A DNA stretch of 64,000 nt, taken from positions 2,728,001 to 2,792,000 of the forward strand of contig NZ_CP013232.1 in assembly GCF_001584145.1 (NCBI RefSeq). The letters are read 5' to 3'. Below are positions 15,002 through 26,163 of the stretch, piece by piece. Position 1 is the stretch's first letter. Each line of letters begins with the position of its first letter. A program made the translations under genes and the position numbers. Source of the stretch: Collimonas fungivorans (GTDB taxonomy: Bacteria; Pseudomonadota; Gammaproteobacteria; Burkholderiales; Burkholderiaceae_D). Under the pieces are notes generated by a model, which was not told the DNA's origin, did no database searches, and was given only the letters and a program-made list of their open reading frames with translations.

Positions 15002-16246
15002 ATGCTTCATCAAGCAAAGAAATGTTTCTATTCCGCGTTGCTTGCTGTATCGGCTTGTTATGGCATGTCGTCAACAGCCCATGCGGCGCTGGTCGACGAG
15101 GGTACAGGAGCGGGCTTGCAATGTTCTGGAAACAGTGTGGACGATAGCGGCCGGGAAGTAGGTTCCTGCACTAACGCCGTGGGAGTTAGCGTAGCTTTTT
15201 TCGCCGCCACGCCAGGAGTAGAACTGGCGCTGTCGCCATTGGTGGCCGGGCGCAACTGTTCTGCCGATAAAATTACAAACAACGGCACGATTATTGGCTC
15301 CTGCCAAAATGCCAATGCAGCATCTCAAGCTGTCATATGGTCGGCCTCGAGCCCGGGTAGTTCAGCCCTTGTATTGCCGCCAGCATTAGGAGGGGTCACG
15401 ACGACTGCAACCGCCATCAACCAGCAGGGAATTCCCGTCGGTCTGAGTGCAGACGCCACTAGTACCGCCGTGCCGGTGATCTGGCTGACCAATACTTCTG
15501 CGACGGTTTTGTCGGTAGGGTTGCTCGGCTTGGCTACAACCAACTGCAGTCCAGCCGATGTGAGCGATACGGGTGGCAGCGGTAATCCTGTTGTAGTCGG
15601 CAACTGTCCGAATAACCAAGGCACTATCACGCCGGTGAAGTGGACCTCAGGACTGCTTGGGTACTCAGCCTCGGCGTTATCTTTGCCGTCTGGCGCGATC
15701 GCCTGTGGCGTCAGTGAAGTCAACATGGCGGGGCAAGCAATGGGCAATTGCAATTTCGCCGCTGCCTCTGATCCTAAGGTGGTTCGCTGGTCGGCATCAG
15801 GCGTTCCGCAGGTATTGACCAGCGTAGCAGGAACCGTTGCGCGCAGCGCTGGCATAAGCATGAATGCAAGCGGTCAAATTACAGGGAATTACCTGACCAC
15901 AGGAGCGTTCGCGTTGCCCTTTTTCTGGGATCCTGCGACTGGCAACAATGCGATTGCCATTGCGCCTCTGTCTGGCGGCGCCCGAGCCAGCGCTTCCGGC
16001 CTTGGCGACAACAGCACTGTGGCTGGCACCAGTGAAATCGCTAATGGCAATAGTCATCCATTCGTTTGGACCGCGGCCGGCGGGACCTTGGACCAAGGTA
16101 CTTTGGGCGGAGCCAATGCCGGCATCGGCAGCATCTCGAAAAGCGGCTGTTATGTCGCCGGCAGTAGTGAAATAACCGGGGAAGCAATGCATGCGTTCGA
16201 GGAACAGCTATGCGTCCCTGTCTCGATAGCTGCAAAGCTCAGATAG
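15002..16246 (+). CDS. Secreted HAF-repeat protein
   Basis: 414 aa. A Sec signal peptide (S-A-L-L-A-V-S-A-C-Y-G-M-S-S-T-A-H-A) is followed by about six imperfect repeats of ~50-55 residues, each with a G-x-x-x-G-N/S-C element and a closing aromatic-Trp strand (A-V-I-W, V-K-W, V-V-R-W, F-F-W, F-V-W). This matches the extracellular HAF repeat, likely beta-propeller-like. The early repeats carry a Cys after the Gly pair, later ones Ser or Tyr, suggesting disulfides in the N-terminal half. GC is lower than in neighbours. SD AGGAGC. The next small secreted gene is 50 bp downstream. Function unknown. Confidence 0.7.
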   Translation: MLHQAKKCFYSALLAVSACYGMSSTAHAALVDEGTGAGLQCSGNSVDDSGREVGSCTNAVGVSVAFFAATPGVELALSPLVAGRNCSADKITNNGTIIGSCQNANAASQAVIWSASSPGSSALVLPPALGGVTTTATAINQQGIPVGLSADATSTAVPVIWLTNTSATVLSVGLLGLATTNCSPADVSDTGGSGNPVVVGNCPNNQGTITPVKWTSGLLGYSASALSLPSGAIACGVSEVNMAGQAMGNCNFAAASDPKVVRWSASGVPQVLTSVAGTVARSAGISMNASGQITGNYLTTGAFALPFFWDPATGNNAIAIAPLSGGARASASGLGDNSTVAGTSEIANGNSHPFVWTAAGGTLDQGTLGGANAGIGSISKSGCYVAGSSEITGEAMHAFEEQLCVPVSIAAKLR

Positions 16247-16296
16247 CCCGTACATTTTGTGAAATGAAAATCTTTATCCTAAAACCAGGAGAAATC

Positions 16297-16572
16297 ATGT
16301 TTTTCGACAAACGAAATTTTATGGCTGTCTTATTGCTGGCGTGCTCCTTATTGGCTCAAGCCAGTCCTCTTTTGGAAACATATAAGCAAGGAAATTGGCA
16401 AGAAGATTTTAAATTAGCCATGGAGAAGCTAAAGGGTAAAACCGGCACACATAAAATCGGGAGTACTGCGAGTCCGACGGTCGATATGGCGAAACTGAAA
16501 CCCGATGACTACTATAATAAGAATCTTCAAAACATGGTTCTTTTTCAAAGCGACTGGGAATTGAGGAAGTGA
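16297..16572 (+). CDS. Small secreted protein of unknown function
   Basis: 91 aa with a signal peptide (M-A-V-L-L-L-A-C-S-L-L-A-Q-A-S). The mature ~65 residues are Lys-rich and polar (E-K-L-K-G-K-T-G-T-H-K-I-G) and end D-W-E-L-R-K. AGGAG sits 5 nt before the ATG at 16297; an earlier in-frame start would overlap the HAF gene. No family recognised. It may be co-transcribed with the HAF-repeat gene 50 bp upstream and shares its lower GC. Confidence 0.6.
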   Translation: MFFDKRNFMAVLLLACSLLAQASPLLETYKQGNWQEDFKLAMEKLKGKTGTHKIGSTASPTVDMAKLKPDDYYNKNLQNMVLFQSDWELRK

Positions 16573-16781
16573 TGATGCTATTTTCCCGGAATGCGTGACA
16601 TGGTGTCTGTATTCGAATGCTAGGGATTCTCGATGTGCGGGAGTACTGGGGTAAATCGAGAGCAATTCCCGGTTTATTTTATGAAAATCGCCAGTGGTAA
16701 ATTAGTGGCGGCCATAAATAATATTTGCATTTGCACGCCTTGATAGGTGGCTGACAGCGGCGGTAGAGTCATTGGATTGGA

Positions 16782-17561
16782 TCAAGCCCAGGCAACCGAC
16801 AGCAGCATCACCGCGCCCACTTCCAGCAGGTCGCCGAGGCCGTGCGCGATCATCGGCGCCAGCAGGCTGCGCGAACGTTCCATCAGCCAGACGTAGGTGA
16901 GGCCGAAGAGGAAGGCGTAGAGCTGCTGGGCGATCGCCTGGTACAGCGGGTCCTGGAAAAAACTGCCGTAATGGGCTGCGCCGAACAGCAGGCTCACGAT
17001 CACGCCTGACACCGGGATCTCGAACTGGGCCAGGCGCACTCGTCCAGGCACCAGCACGGTCAGCATGCCGACCAGCACGCCGCGGAAGATGATCTCTTCG
17101 TTGGGGCCGGCGACGAACATCACCGCCAGCCAGCCGGGGATGCCGAGCGCGGTCATCTCGTAGCCGCCTTGGGGCGCAGTGCGGCTGAGCAGCTGCGGCC
17201 AATAGTCGGCCACCAGCATCAGCAGCGCCATGCCGATGCCTATCAGCACCGCCAGCCCGGCATAACTGCGCTGCGGCGGCCAGCGCAGATAGGGATCGGC
17301 CTGAGGCAGGCAGCGGCGCATGACCAGGACCGCCATCAGTCCGACCGCAATCTGGAACAGCTCGGCCAGGCCGACAAAAGCCCAGACCTGATGGTGGAAC
17401 CAGCCGGCCTGGTGCTTGAACAGCCAGCGCGCGGCTTCGCGCGCTGGCCACAGCATGAGTTGCATCAGGATCGCGGCGAGCAGGATCGGCCACAGGCGGA
17501 ACTTGAATCCGGTAATTTCAAAAAGCGGGCGGCTGGGGGCGAGGGCGGTGGTATCGGTCAT
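16782..17561 (-). CDS. CPBP-family intramembrane glutamic protease
   Basis: 259 aa with about seven predicted membrane helices. The three CPBP (Abi/Rce1) motifs are in order: E-E-I-I-F-R-G at ~160, F-G-A-A-H-Y-G at ~195 and P-M-I-A-H-G-L-G-D at ~240. The family includes prenyl-protein proteases and bacteriocin-immunity proteins; the substrate here is unknown. It starts 12 bp after the AraC gene stop, so both form one transcript. The 209 bp between it and the small secreted gene has no supported gene. Confidence 0.85.
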   Translation of the reverse strand: MTDTTALAPSRPLFEITGFKFRLWPILLAAILMQLMLWPAREAARWLFKHQAGWFHHQVWAFVGLAELFQIAVGLMAVLVMRRCLPQADPYLRWPPQRSYAGLAVLIGIGMALLMLVADYWPQLLSRTAPQGGYEMTALGIPGWLAVMFVAGPNEEIIFRGVLVGMLTVLVPGRVRLAQFEIPVSGVIVSLLFGAAHYGSFFQDPLYQAIAQQLYAFLFGLTYVWLMERSRSLLAPMIAHGLGDLLEVGAVMLLSVAWA

Positions 17562-17573
17562 GGATTGACGATA

Positions 17574-18332
17574 TCAGGGAGCGGCCGCGGCGGTCTTGAA
17601 CGAATGTTTCAGTGTGCTGCGCCAGGCGCCGGGCGAGCGGCCGGTGAAGGCCTTGACGTCGCGGTTCATGTGCGCCTGGTCGGCGTAGCCGGCGGCAGCG
17701 GCAATTTCGGCCAGGCTGGCGTCGCCATCCATGAACATGCGCCAGGCCAGGCGGGCGCGGGCTTCGATGCGGTAGCGTGTCGGACTGACGCCGTAGACGG
17801 AGCGGAACCAGCGGAACGCCGTCACCCGCGACACGCCGTTTTCCAGCGACCACAGCTGTACGCCCGCAGGATCGGAAGCGGTCAGCGCTTCCGCCAGCAG
17901 GTCCGGCGCTTCGCTCAGTTTGCCCTGGCTCTGGCGCCAGCCGTGCGTGAGCGCTGCCGCGGCCTCCAGCGAATCGCGCCCGGCCAGGCGGATTACCAGG
18001 TCGGGATCGGCGACCTGGCCGCATGCCGACTCAGCCACGGCCATGGTTACCGGCAAGTTCAGGACCCTCGCGCCGCGCGGGATGGCGCGGTTCCAATGGG
18101 CCGAAAAGGGCGCGTGCAGCAGCACGTCGCCGGCCCGCACATGCCAGCGCCCGCGTTCGCCGGCTTCCTGGTAGTCGCCGTCGAGCACGATGGTGGCGTA
18201 AGCTTGCGCATGGATGTGGCGCGGAATAACCGTTCCGGGTTCGAGGATGCAGCTGGGCGTCTGTTGAAAGCTGGGCATGCGGGTTAAGGGCGGGTGATTA
18301 TCTGTTGCATATTGCGGCATATCATTGCTCAT
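17574..18332 (-). CDS. AraC-family transcriptional regulator
   Basis: 252 aa. An N-terminal cupin-like sensor (P-G-T-V-I-P-R-H-I-H-A-Q-A-Y-A, V-R-A-G-D-V-L-L-H-A-P) is followed by a C-terminal AraC DNA-binding domain with both HTHs (G-V-S-R-V-T-A-F-R-W-F and S-L-A-E-I-A-A-A-A-G-Y-A-D-Q-A-H-M). The ATG at 18332 is preferred over a TTG two codons earlier. It is followed at 12 bp by the CPBP protease gene. It is divergent from the L-fucose operon at 18504 and could regulate it, but the operator there looks more GntR-like, so its target is open. Confidence 0.85.
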   Translation of the reverse strand: MSNDMPQYATDNHPPLTRMPSFQQTPSCILEPGTVIPRHIHAQAYATIVLDGDYQEAGERGRWHVRAGDVLLHAPFSAHWNRAIPRGARVLNLPVTMAVAESACGQVADPDLVIRLAGRDSLEAAAALTHGWRQSQGKLSEAPDLLAEALTASDPAGVQLWSLENGVSRVTAFRWFRSVYGVSPTRYRIEARARLAWRMFMDGDASLAEIAAAAGYADQAHMNRDVKAFTGRSPGAWRSTLKHSFKTAAAAP

Positions 18333-18432
18333 TGGCAAGCCAGCCAGCGACCGGTCCCATCAGTTAATTAGATGAGCGGCTTCAATTATGTATTGCAAAG
18401 CCAAAATTTAACCATTAATATTGACCCAAGCG

Positions 18433-19268
<836 letters not shown>

Positions 19269-19307
19269 TCAATCCCTGTTGAATAACGTCACCATGAAAG
19301 CGAAACC

Positions 19308-20162
19308 ATGAAGTTGTTGAGATACGGCCAGAAGGGCCAGGAAAAACCCGGCGTGCTGGATGCACAGGGACGTGTGCGCGATTTGTCCGGCGTGGTAACG
19401 GATATCGCCGGCAGCTTCCTGACGCCGCAGGAACTGGACAAGCTGCGGGCGCTGGACCTGGACAGCCTGCCGCTGGTCGCCGGCACGCCGCAGCAGGATT
19501 TGCGCCTCGGACCTTGCGTCGGCGCCGTCGGCAAATTCATCTGCATCGGCTTGAACTATTCCGACCACGCCGCCGAATCGGGCATGGAAGTGCCGTCGGA
19601 ACCGGTGGTGTTCAACAAATGGACCAGTGCGATCTGCGGTCCGGACGACGACGTCGAAATCCCGCGCGGCTCCCTGAAGACCGACTGGGAAGTCGAGCTT
19701 GGCGTGGTGATTGGCCAGGGCGGGCGCTACATCAGCGAAGCCGACGCCCTCAAGCACGTCGCCGGCTATTGCGTGATCAACGATGTCTCCGAGCGCCAAT
19801 ACCAGCTGGAACTGGGCGGCACCTGGGACAAGGGCAAGGGTTGCGACACTTTTGGCCCACTCGGCCCCTGGCTGGTGACCGCCGACGAAGTGGCCGATCC
19901 GCACGCCCTCGGTCTGTGGCTGGAGGTGGACGGTCATCGCTACCAGAACGGCAATACCTCGACCATGGTGTTCCAGGTGCCGGCGCTGGTCAGCTACCTG
20001 AGCCGCTTCATGAGCTTGCAGCCTGGCGATGTGATTTCCACCGGCACGCCGCCCGGCGTCGGTCTCGGACAGAAGCCGCCGGTCTACCTGCGTGCGGGCC
20101 AGGTGATGCGGCTCGGCATAGACGGGCTGGGAGAACAGCGCCAACGCACCATCTCACTTTAA
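19308..20162 (+). CDS. Fumarylacetoacetate hydrolase family, 2,4-diketo-3-deoxy-L-fuconate hydrolase
   Basis: 284 aa FAH-fold enzyme. Hallmarks: I-C-I-G-L-N-Y-S-D-H-A-A-E, P-V-V-F-N-K-W, the metal ligands in W-E-V-E-L-G-V-V-I-G and V-I-N-D-V-S-E-R, and V-I-S-T-G-T-P-P-G-V-G near the C-terminus. In the L-fucose/L-rhamnose diketo-hydrolase pathway this enzyme cleaves 2,4-diketo-3-deoxy-L-fuconate to pyruvate and L-lactate. It lies 39 bp after the SDR and 11 bp before the dehydratase. By sequence alone an acylpyruvase is possible; the operon decides. Confidence 0.85.
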   Translation: MKLLRYGQKGQEKPGVLDAQGRVRDLSGVVTDIAGSFLTPQELDKLRALDLDSLPLVAGTPQQDLRLGPCVGAVGKFICIGLNYSDHAAESGMEVPSEPVVFNKWTSAICGPDDDVEIPRGSLKTDWEVELGVVIGQGGRYISEADALKHVAGYCVINDVSERQYQLELGGTWDKGKGCDTFGPLGPWLVTADEVADPHALGLWLEVDGHRYQNGNTSTMVFQVPALVSYLSRFMSLQPGDVISTGTPPGVGLGQKPPVYLRAGQVMRLGIDGLGEQRQRTISL

Positions 20163-20173
20163 AGAGAACCACG

Positions 20174-21451
20174 ATGACGACAATTCGATCAATACGCGTG
20201 CTGGATGTGCGTTTTCCGACCTCGCAAATGCTGGACGGCTCGGACGCGATGAATCCGGACCCCGATTACTCCGCCGCCTATGTCGTTCTGGAAACCGACC
20301 AGCCCGGCCTGGAAGGGCACGGCCTGACTTTTACAATCGGCCGCGGCAATGAAATCTGCTGCGCCGCGATCAAGGCGATGGAACACCTGGTGGTCGGCCT
20401 CAAGCTGGACTGGATCAGCGCCGACATGGGACGCTTCTGGCGCCACATCACCTCCGACAGCCAGCTGCGCTGGATCGGTCCCGACAAGGGCGCGATCCAC
20501 CTGGCCACCGGCGCTGTCGTCAATGCGGTGTGGGATTTGTGGGCCAAGGCGGAAGGCAAGCCGCTGTGGCGGCTGGTGACCGACATGTCGCCCGAGGAAC
20601 TGGTGCGCGCCATCGATTTCCGCTACCTGACCGACTGCATCACGCCGGAAGAAGCGCTGGCCATGCTGCGCGCGCAGGAACCGGGCAAGGCCGAGCGTAT
20701 CCGCTTGCTGCAGCAGGACGGTTATCCGTGCTACACCACTTCCGCCGGCTGGCTGGGTTATGAAGACGCCAAGCTGCGCCGGCTGTGCCAGGAAGCGATC
20801 GACAATGGCTTCAACCATATCAAGCTCAAGGTCGGGCGTGACCTGGAAGACGACATCCGGCGTGTCACCATCGCCCGCGAAGTGATCGGCCAGGAGCGGC
20901 AGCTGATGATAGACGCCAACCAGGTGTGGGAGGTTGACCAGGCCATCGATTGGGTTAACAAGCTGGCGTTTGCCAAACCCTGGTTCATCGAAGAGCCGAC
21001 CAGCCCGGACGACGTCGAGGGCCATCGCAAGATCCGCGAAGGCATAGGCGCGGTCAAGGTCGCCACCGGCGAAATGTGCCAGAACCGCATTATTTTCAAG
21101 CAGCTCATCATGCGCGGCGCGATCGACGTGGTGCAGATCGACTCCTGCCGTCTCGGCGGCGTCAATGAAATACTGGCGGTGCTGCTGATGGCTGCCAAAT
21201 ACAAGCTGCCGGTGTGTCCGCATGCCGGCGGAGTCGGCCTGTGCGAGTATGTGCAGCACCTGTCGATGATCGATTATGTCTGCATTGCGGGCACCAAGGC
21301 GGGGCGAGTCACGGAGTATGTCGATCACCTGCATGAACATTTTGTCGATCCTTGCGTCATACGCAATGCATCGTACATGCCGCCGACGGCGCCCGGGTTT
21401 TCGATTACGATGAAACCTGAATCGCTGCAGCAATACCAGTTTCGCGGGTAG
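20174..21451 (+). CDS. L-fuconate dehydratase (enolase superfamily)
   Basis: 425 aa. The early D-V-R-F-P-T-S, D-G-S-D-A-M-N-P-D-P-D-Y-S-A-A-Y pattern is typical of L-fuconate dehydratase. The barrel carries K-L-K (acid/base Lys), metal ligands Asp in M-I-D-A-N-Q, Glu in I-E-E-P-T-S and Glu in A-T-G-E-M, Asp in Q-I-D-S-C-R-L-G-G, and His in C-P-H-A-G-G-V-G. It converts L-fuconate to 2-keto-3-deoxy-L-fuconate. The ATG at 20174 lies 11 bp after the FAH stop; a longer in-frame reading from 19514 runs through the FAH gene and is not real. Confidence 0.92.
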   Translation: MTTIRSIRVLDVRFPTSQMLDGSDAMNPDPDYSAAYVVLETDQPGLEGHGLTFTIGRGNEICCAAIKAMEHLVVGLKLDWISADMGRFWRHITSDSQLRWIGPDKGAIHLATGAVVNAVWDLWAKAEGKPLWRLVTDMSPEELVRAIDFRYLTDCITPEEALAMLRAQEPGKAERIRLLQQDGYPCYTTSAGWLGYEDAKLRRLCQEAIDNGFNHIKLKVGRDLEDDIRRVTIAREVIGQERQLMIDANQVWEVDQAIDWVNKLAFAKPWFIEEPTSPDDVEGHRKIREGIGAVKVATGEMCQNRIIFKQLIMRGAIDVVQIDSCRLGGVNEILAVLLMAAKYKLPVCPHAGGVGLCEYVQHLSMIDYVCIAGTKAGRVTEYVDHLHEHFVDPCVIRNASYMPPTAPGFSITMKPESLQQYQFRG

Positions 21452-22321
<870 letters not shown>

Positions 22322-22375
22322 ATGCATCTTGATAGACTGATTTAACACGGTCAGCGCCAGCGCCGGCAGTGCATC

Positions 22376-23944
22376 ATGAGAGTAGATATGCAGCAATCAG
22401 ATATTCCTACGCCGGATTGCCTTATTTCGCTGGAAAACGTCACCAAGCGTTTTCCCGGCGTGCTGGCGCTCGACAACTGCCGCTTCGACCTGATGCGCGG
22501 CGAGGTCCATGCGCTGATGGGTGAAAACGGCGCCGGCAAATCGACGCTGATGAAAGTGCTGGCCGGGGTGTACCCGAAGGACAGCGGTGAAATCCGCATT
22601 GAAGGGCTGCCGGTCGAGATTCCCTCGCCGCGCGCTGCACAAGCGCTGGGCATCGGCATCATCCATCAGGAACTCAACCTGATGAACCACCTGAGCGCCG
22701 CGCAAAACATCTTCATCGGCCGCGAGCCGCGCGGACGCTACGGCCTGTTCCTTGACGAGGAAGCCCTGAACCGGCAAACCAAGGTGATTTTTGAACGCAT
22801 GCGGCTGGACCTCGATCCGCGCACGCTGGTCAGTGAGCTGACGGTGGCCAAGCAGCAGATGGTGGAAATCGCCAAGGCGCTTTCCTTCGATTCGCGCGTA
22901 CTGATCATGGATGAACCGACGGCGGCGCTCAACAACGCCGAAATCGAAGATCTGTTCCGCATCATCCGCCAGCTGCAGTCGCACGGCGTCGGCATCATCT
23001 ACATTTCGCACAAGATGGACGAGCTGCGGCAGATTTCCAACCGCGTCACGGTCATGCGCGACGGCAAATACATCGCCACCGTGCCGACCGCCACCACTTC
23101 CATGGAGACCATCATCGGCATGATGGTGGGACGCCAGCTCGACAGCGGCGGCCAGGCCATGCCCGACACGTCCGCCAATGATGTTGTGCTGGAGGTGAGG
23201 GGGCTGCAGCGTGGCGCCCTCATCAAGGATGTCAGTTTCAGCCTGCGCAAGGGCGAGATCCTCGGTTTTGCAGGGCTGATGGGCGCCGGCCGCACCGAAG
23301 TGGCGCGCGCCATCTTCGGCGCCGACCGCATCGACGCCGGCGAAATCCGGGTGCACGGCGCCAAGGTGACGATCAAGTCGCCGCGGGATGCGGTAGCGCA
23401 CGGCATAGGTTACCTGTCGGAAGACCGCAAGCATTTCGGCCTGGCTACCGGGCTGGACGTCAAGACCAACGTCGCCATGTCGAGCATGAACCGGTTCCTG
23501 ACCCAGGGCCTGTTCCTGGACCAGGCCGCGATCCGCGACACCGCGCAGGATTTCGTGCGGCAGCTGAGCATCAAGACGCCGTCGGTCGATCAGCCGGTGC
23601 GGCTGCTGTCGGGCGGCAACCAGCAAAAGATCGTGATTGCCAAATGGCTGCTGCGCGATTGCGACATTCTGTTTTTCGACGAACCCACGCGTGGCATCGA
23701 CATCGGCGCCAAGAGCGAAATCTACAAGCTGCTTAATACGCTGGCGGAACAAGGCAAGGCGATTGTGATGATTTCTTCGGAACTGCCGGAGGTGCTGCGC
23801 ATGAGCCACCGCATCCTGGTCATGTGCGAGGGCCGCATCACCGGCGAACTGTCTGCCGCGGAAGCTTCGCAAGAAAAGATCATGCAACTGGCGACCCAGC
23901 GTGAAGAAAAGCGCGATGATCAGCGCGCGGCCCAAGCCGCTTGA
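22376..23944 (+). CDS. Sugar ABC transporter, tandem ATPase subunit (RbsA/XylG-type)
   Basis: 522 aa with two ABC domains. Domain 1: Walker [10 protein letters not shown], degenerate signature L-T-V-A-K-Q-Q-M, Walker B V-L-I-M-D-E-P-T. Domain 2: degenerate Walker [10 protein letters not shown], signature L-S-G-G-N-Q-Q-K, Walker [13 protein letters not shown]. This asymmetry is the rule for the carbohydrate-uptake-transporter-2 family. ATG 22376 or 22388 could be the start. With the permease (23966) and binding protein (25092) it forms an importer, by operon membership for L-fucose. Confidence 0.92.
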   Translation: MRVDMQQSDIPTPDCLISLENVTKRFPGVLALDNCRFDLMRGEVHALMGENGAGKSTLMKVLAGVYPKDSGEIRIEGLPVEIPSPRAAQALGIGIIHQELNLMNHLSAAQNIFIGREPRGRYGLFLDEEALNRQTKVIFERMRLDLDPRTLVSELTVAKQQMVEIAKALSFDSRVLIMDEPTAALNNAEIEDLFRIIRQLQSHGVGIIYISHKMDELRQISNRVTVMRDGKYIATVPTATTSMETIIGMMVGRQLDSGGQAMPDTSANDVVLEVRGLQRGALIKDVSFSLRKGEILGFAGLMGAGRTEVARAIFGADRIDAGEIRVHGAKVTIKSPRDAVAHGIGYLSEDRKHFGLATGLDVKTNVAMSSMNRFLTQGLFLDQAAIRDTAQDFVRQLSIKTPSVDQPVRLLSGGNQQKIVIAKWLLRDCDILFFDEPTRGIDIGAKSEIYKLLNTLAEQGKAIVMISSELPEVLRMSHRILVMCEGRITGELSAAEASQEKIMQLATQREEKRDDQRAAQAA

Positions 23945-23965
23945 CACCCGAATCACTTACATACA

Positions 23966-25012
23966 ATGAAAACCACCATGGCAAATATCCAGAATCCCGC
24001 GTCGCAAGCACAGCAGCCAGGCCAGGGCGTATTCGCGGCGGTCAAGGCCAAGATCTTTCATCCCGCCACCCGGCAGAAACTGCTGGCCTTCGCCAGCTTG
24101 CTGGCGCTGCTGGTGTTTTTCAGTTTCGCCTCGCCGAATTTCCTGGAAATCGACAACCTGGTCGGCATCCTGCAGTCGACCGCGGTCAATGGCGTGCTGG
24201 CGATCGCCTGCACCTTTGTCATCATCACCGCCGGCATCGACCTGTCGGTCGGCACCCTGATGACCTTCTGCGCCGTCATGGCCGGCGTGTTCCTCACCTA
24301 CTGGGGCATGCCGCTCTACGTCGGCGTCATCGCCGCGATCGTGTTCGGCGCCTTGTGCGGCTGGATTTCCGGCGTGCTGGTGGCCAAGCTGAAGATCCCG
24401 CCTTTCATCGCGACGCTGGGCATGATGATGCTGCTCAAGGGGCTGTCGCTGGTGATCTCCGGCACCAAGCCGATCTACTTCAACGACACCGAGGGATTTT
24501 CAGCCATCTCGCAGGATTCCCTGATCGGCAGCCTGATTCCTGCCTTGCCGATCCCGAATGCGGTGCTGATCCTGTTCCTGGTTGCCATCGCCGCCGGCAT
24601 CGTGCTGAACAAGACCATCTTCGGGCGCTACACCTTTGCTTTGGGCAGCAACGAAGAAGCGCTGCGGCTGTCGGGCGTCAATGTCGATTTCTGGAAAGTC
24701 GCGGTGTACACCGTGGGCGGCGCCATTTGCGGCATCGCCGGGCTGCTGATCGCGTCGCGGCTGAATTCGGCGCAGCCGGCGCTGGGGCAGGGTTATGAGC
24801 TGGATGCGATCGCCGCGGTGGTGATCGGCGGCACTTCCTTGTCAGGCGGCACCGGCACCATCCTCGGCACCATCATCGGCGCTTTCATCATGAGCGTACT
24901 AATCAACGGCTTGCGCATGATGTCGGTGGCGCAGGAATGGCAGACCGTGGTGACCGGCGTGATCATCATCCTGGCGGTATACATGGATATCCTGCGCCGC
25001 CGGCGCCAGTGA
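23966..25012 (+). CDS. Sugar ABC transporter permease (RbsC-type)
   Basis: 348 aa membrane protein of the BPD_transp_2 family. Typical elements: N-F-L-E-I-D-N-L in the N-terminal part, T-A-G-I-D-L-S-V-G in helix 3-4, I-P-P-F-I-A-T-L-G-M-M, F-G-R-Y-T-F-A-L-G-S-N-E-E-A-L-R-L-S-G-V before the coupling region, and A-V-V-I-G-G-T-S-L-S-G-G-T-G near the end. It starts 21 bp after the ATPase; ATG 23978 is an alternative. It would form the homodimeric channel of the proposed fucose importer. Confidence 0.9.
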   Translation: MKTTMANIQNPASQAQQPGQGVFAAVKAKIFHPATRQKLLAFASLLALLVFFSFASPNFLEIDNLVGILQSTAVNGVLAIACTFVIITAGIDLSVGTLMTFCAVMAGVFLTYWGMPLYVGVIAAIVFGALCGWISGVLVAKLKIPPFIATLGMMMLLKGLSLVISGTKPIYFNDTEGFSAISQDSLIGSLIPALPIPNAVLILFLVAIAAGIVLNKTIFGRYTFALGSNEEALRLSGVNVDFWKVAVYTVGGAICGIAGLLIASRLNSAQPALGQGYELDAIAAVVIGGTSLSGGTGTILGTIIGAFIMSVLINGLRMMSVAQEWQTVVTGVIIILAVYMDILRRRRQ

Positions 25013-25091
25013 AAAGAACAGGTTTTGCAGGTGCAGTTACGGGCTGTTGCAGCAAGGCCCACCGTTTTATAACCATAAGAGGAGACTTGAA

Positions 25092-26030
25092 ATGATAAAG
25101 AGAAGAGCAGTCAACATCGCCGTCGGCCTGGCGCTTGCGCTTGGATTCAGCGCCGCGGCGGTAGCCGAGGATGTCTATATTCCCCTGATCTCGAAAGGCT
25201 TCCAGCACCAGTTCTGGCAAGCGGTGAAAGCCGGATCGGAACAGGCCGCCAAGGATTTCAATGTGAAGGTATCGTTCGAAGGACCGGAAACCGAAGCCAT
25301 GGTCGACAAGCAGATCGACATGCTGTCGGCGGCGCTGGGTAAGAAACCGAAGGCCATCGGCTTCGCCGCGCTGGACAGCAAGGCCGCCTTGCCTTTGCTG
25401 AAAAAGGCCCAGGCCGCGCATATCCCTATCGTTGCGTTTGACTCGGGCGTCGACAGCGACATTCCGGTGACTACCGCCACTACCGACAACAAGGCAGCGG
25501 CAGCGCTGGCGGCTGACAAGATGGCGGAGCTGATCGGCAAGGAAGGCGAAGTGGCCGTAGTCGCGCATGACCAGACCAGCCGCACCGGCATCGACCGCCG
25601 CGACGGCTTTGTCGAACGCATGAAGGCTTATCCCAAGATCAAGATCGTCAGCATCCAGTACGGCGCCGGCGACCAGCTGAAATCGACCGAGATCACCAAG
25701 TCCATCCTACAGGCCTATCCACATCTGAAGGGCGCCTTCGGCACCAACGAAGGTTCGGCCATCGGCGTGCTGAATGGCGCCAAGGAAACGAAGCGCAAGC
25801 TGGTGATCATCGGCTACGATTCCGGCAAGCAGCAGAAAGATGCGATCAAGGACGGCAGCATGGCCGGCGCCATCACCCAGAACCCGGTCGGCATCGGCTA
25901 CAAGACAGTAGAGGCGGCGGTCAAGGCACTCAAGGGTGAAAAACTGCCGAAGGTGATCGATACCGGTTTCTACTGGTACGACAAGAGCAATATCAACGAT
26001 CCCAAGATCGCTGCCGTACTGTACGACTGA
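25092..26030 (+). CDS. Sugar ABC transporter periplasmic binding protein
   Basis: 312 aa. Sec signal peptide (I-A-V-G-L-A-L-A-L-G-F-S-A-A-A-V-A), then a type-1 periplasmic binding fold (E-D-V-Y-I-P-L-I-S-K-G-F-Q-H-Q-F-W at the first strand, V-A-F-D-S-G-V-D-S-D, A-L-A-A-D-K-M, Q-T-S-R-T-G, G-T-N-E-G-S-A-I-G). SD GGAGA precedes the ATG at 25092. Last gene of the operon, followed at 22 bp by a strong terminator. The ribose-binding-protein fold fits a monosaccharide ligand; L-fucose is inferred from the operon enzymes. Confidence 0.9.
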   Translation: MIKRRAVNIAVGLALALGFSAAAVAEDVYIPLISKGFQHQFWQAVKAGSEQAAKDFNVKVSFEGPETEAMVDKQIDMLSAALGKKPKAIGFAALDSKAALPLLKKAQAAHIPIVAFDSGVDSDIPVTTATTDNKAAAALAADKMAELIGKEGEVAVVAHDQTSRTGIDRRDGFVERMKAYPKIKIVSIQYGAGDQLKSTEITKSILQAYPHLKGAFGTNEGSAIGVLNGAKETKRKLVIIGYDSGKQQKDAIKDGSMAGAITQNPVGIGYKTVEAAVKALKGEKLPKVIDTGFYWYDKSNINDPKIAAVLYD

Positions 26031-26051
26031 TCCGGTTTAAGTGCGAGCCTG

Positions 26052-26085
26052 ATGCCGTTCAGCTAAGCCTGAACGGCATTTTTTG
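26052..26085 (+). terminator. Rho-independent terminator of the L-fucose operon
   Basis: ATGCCGTTCAG (26052-26062) and CTGAACGGCAT (26069-26079) form a perfect 11-bp stem with a 6-nt loop, followed by TTTTTT. It lies 22 bp after the binding-protein stop on the plus strand. It is the clearest intrinsic terminator in the window. Confidence 0.9.
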
Positions 26086-26163
26086 TTTACGCGGACCGTC
26101 GGTCACGCGAGATCTGTCCACGACCACTATGCCGTTTGGATATCCACTGAATGGCATTCCCCG

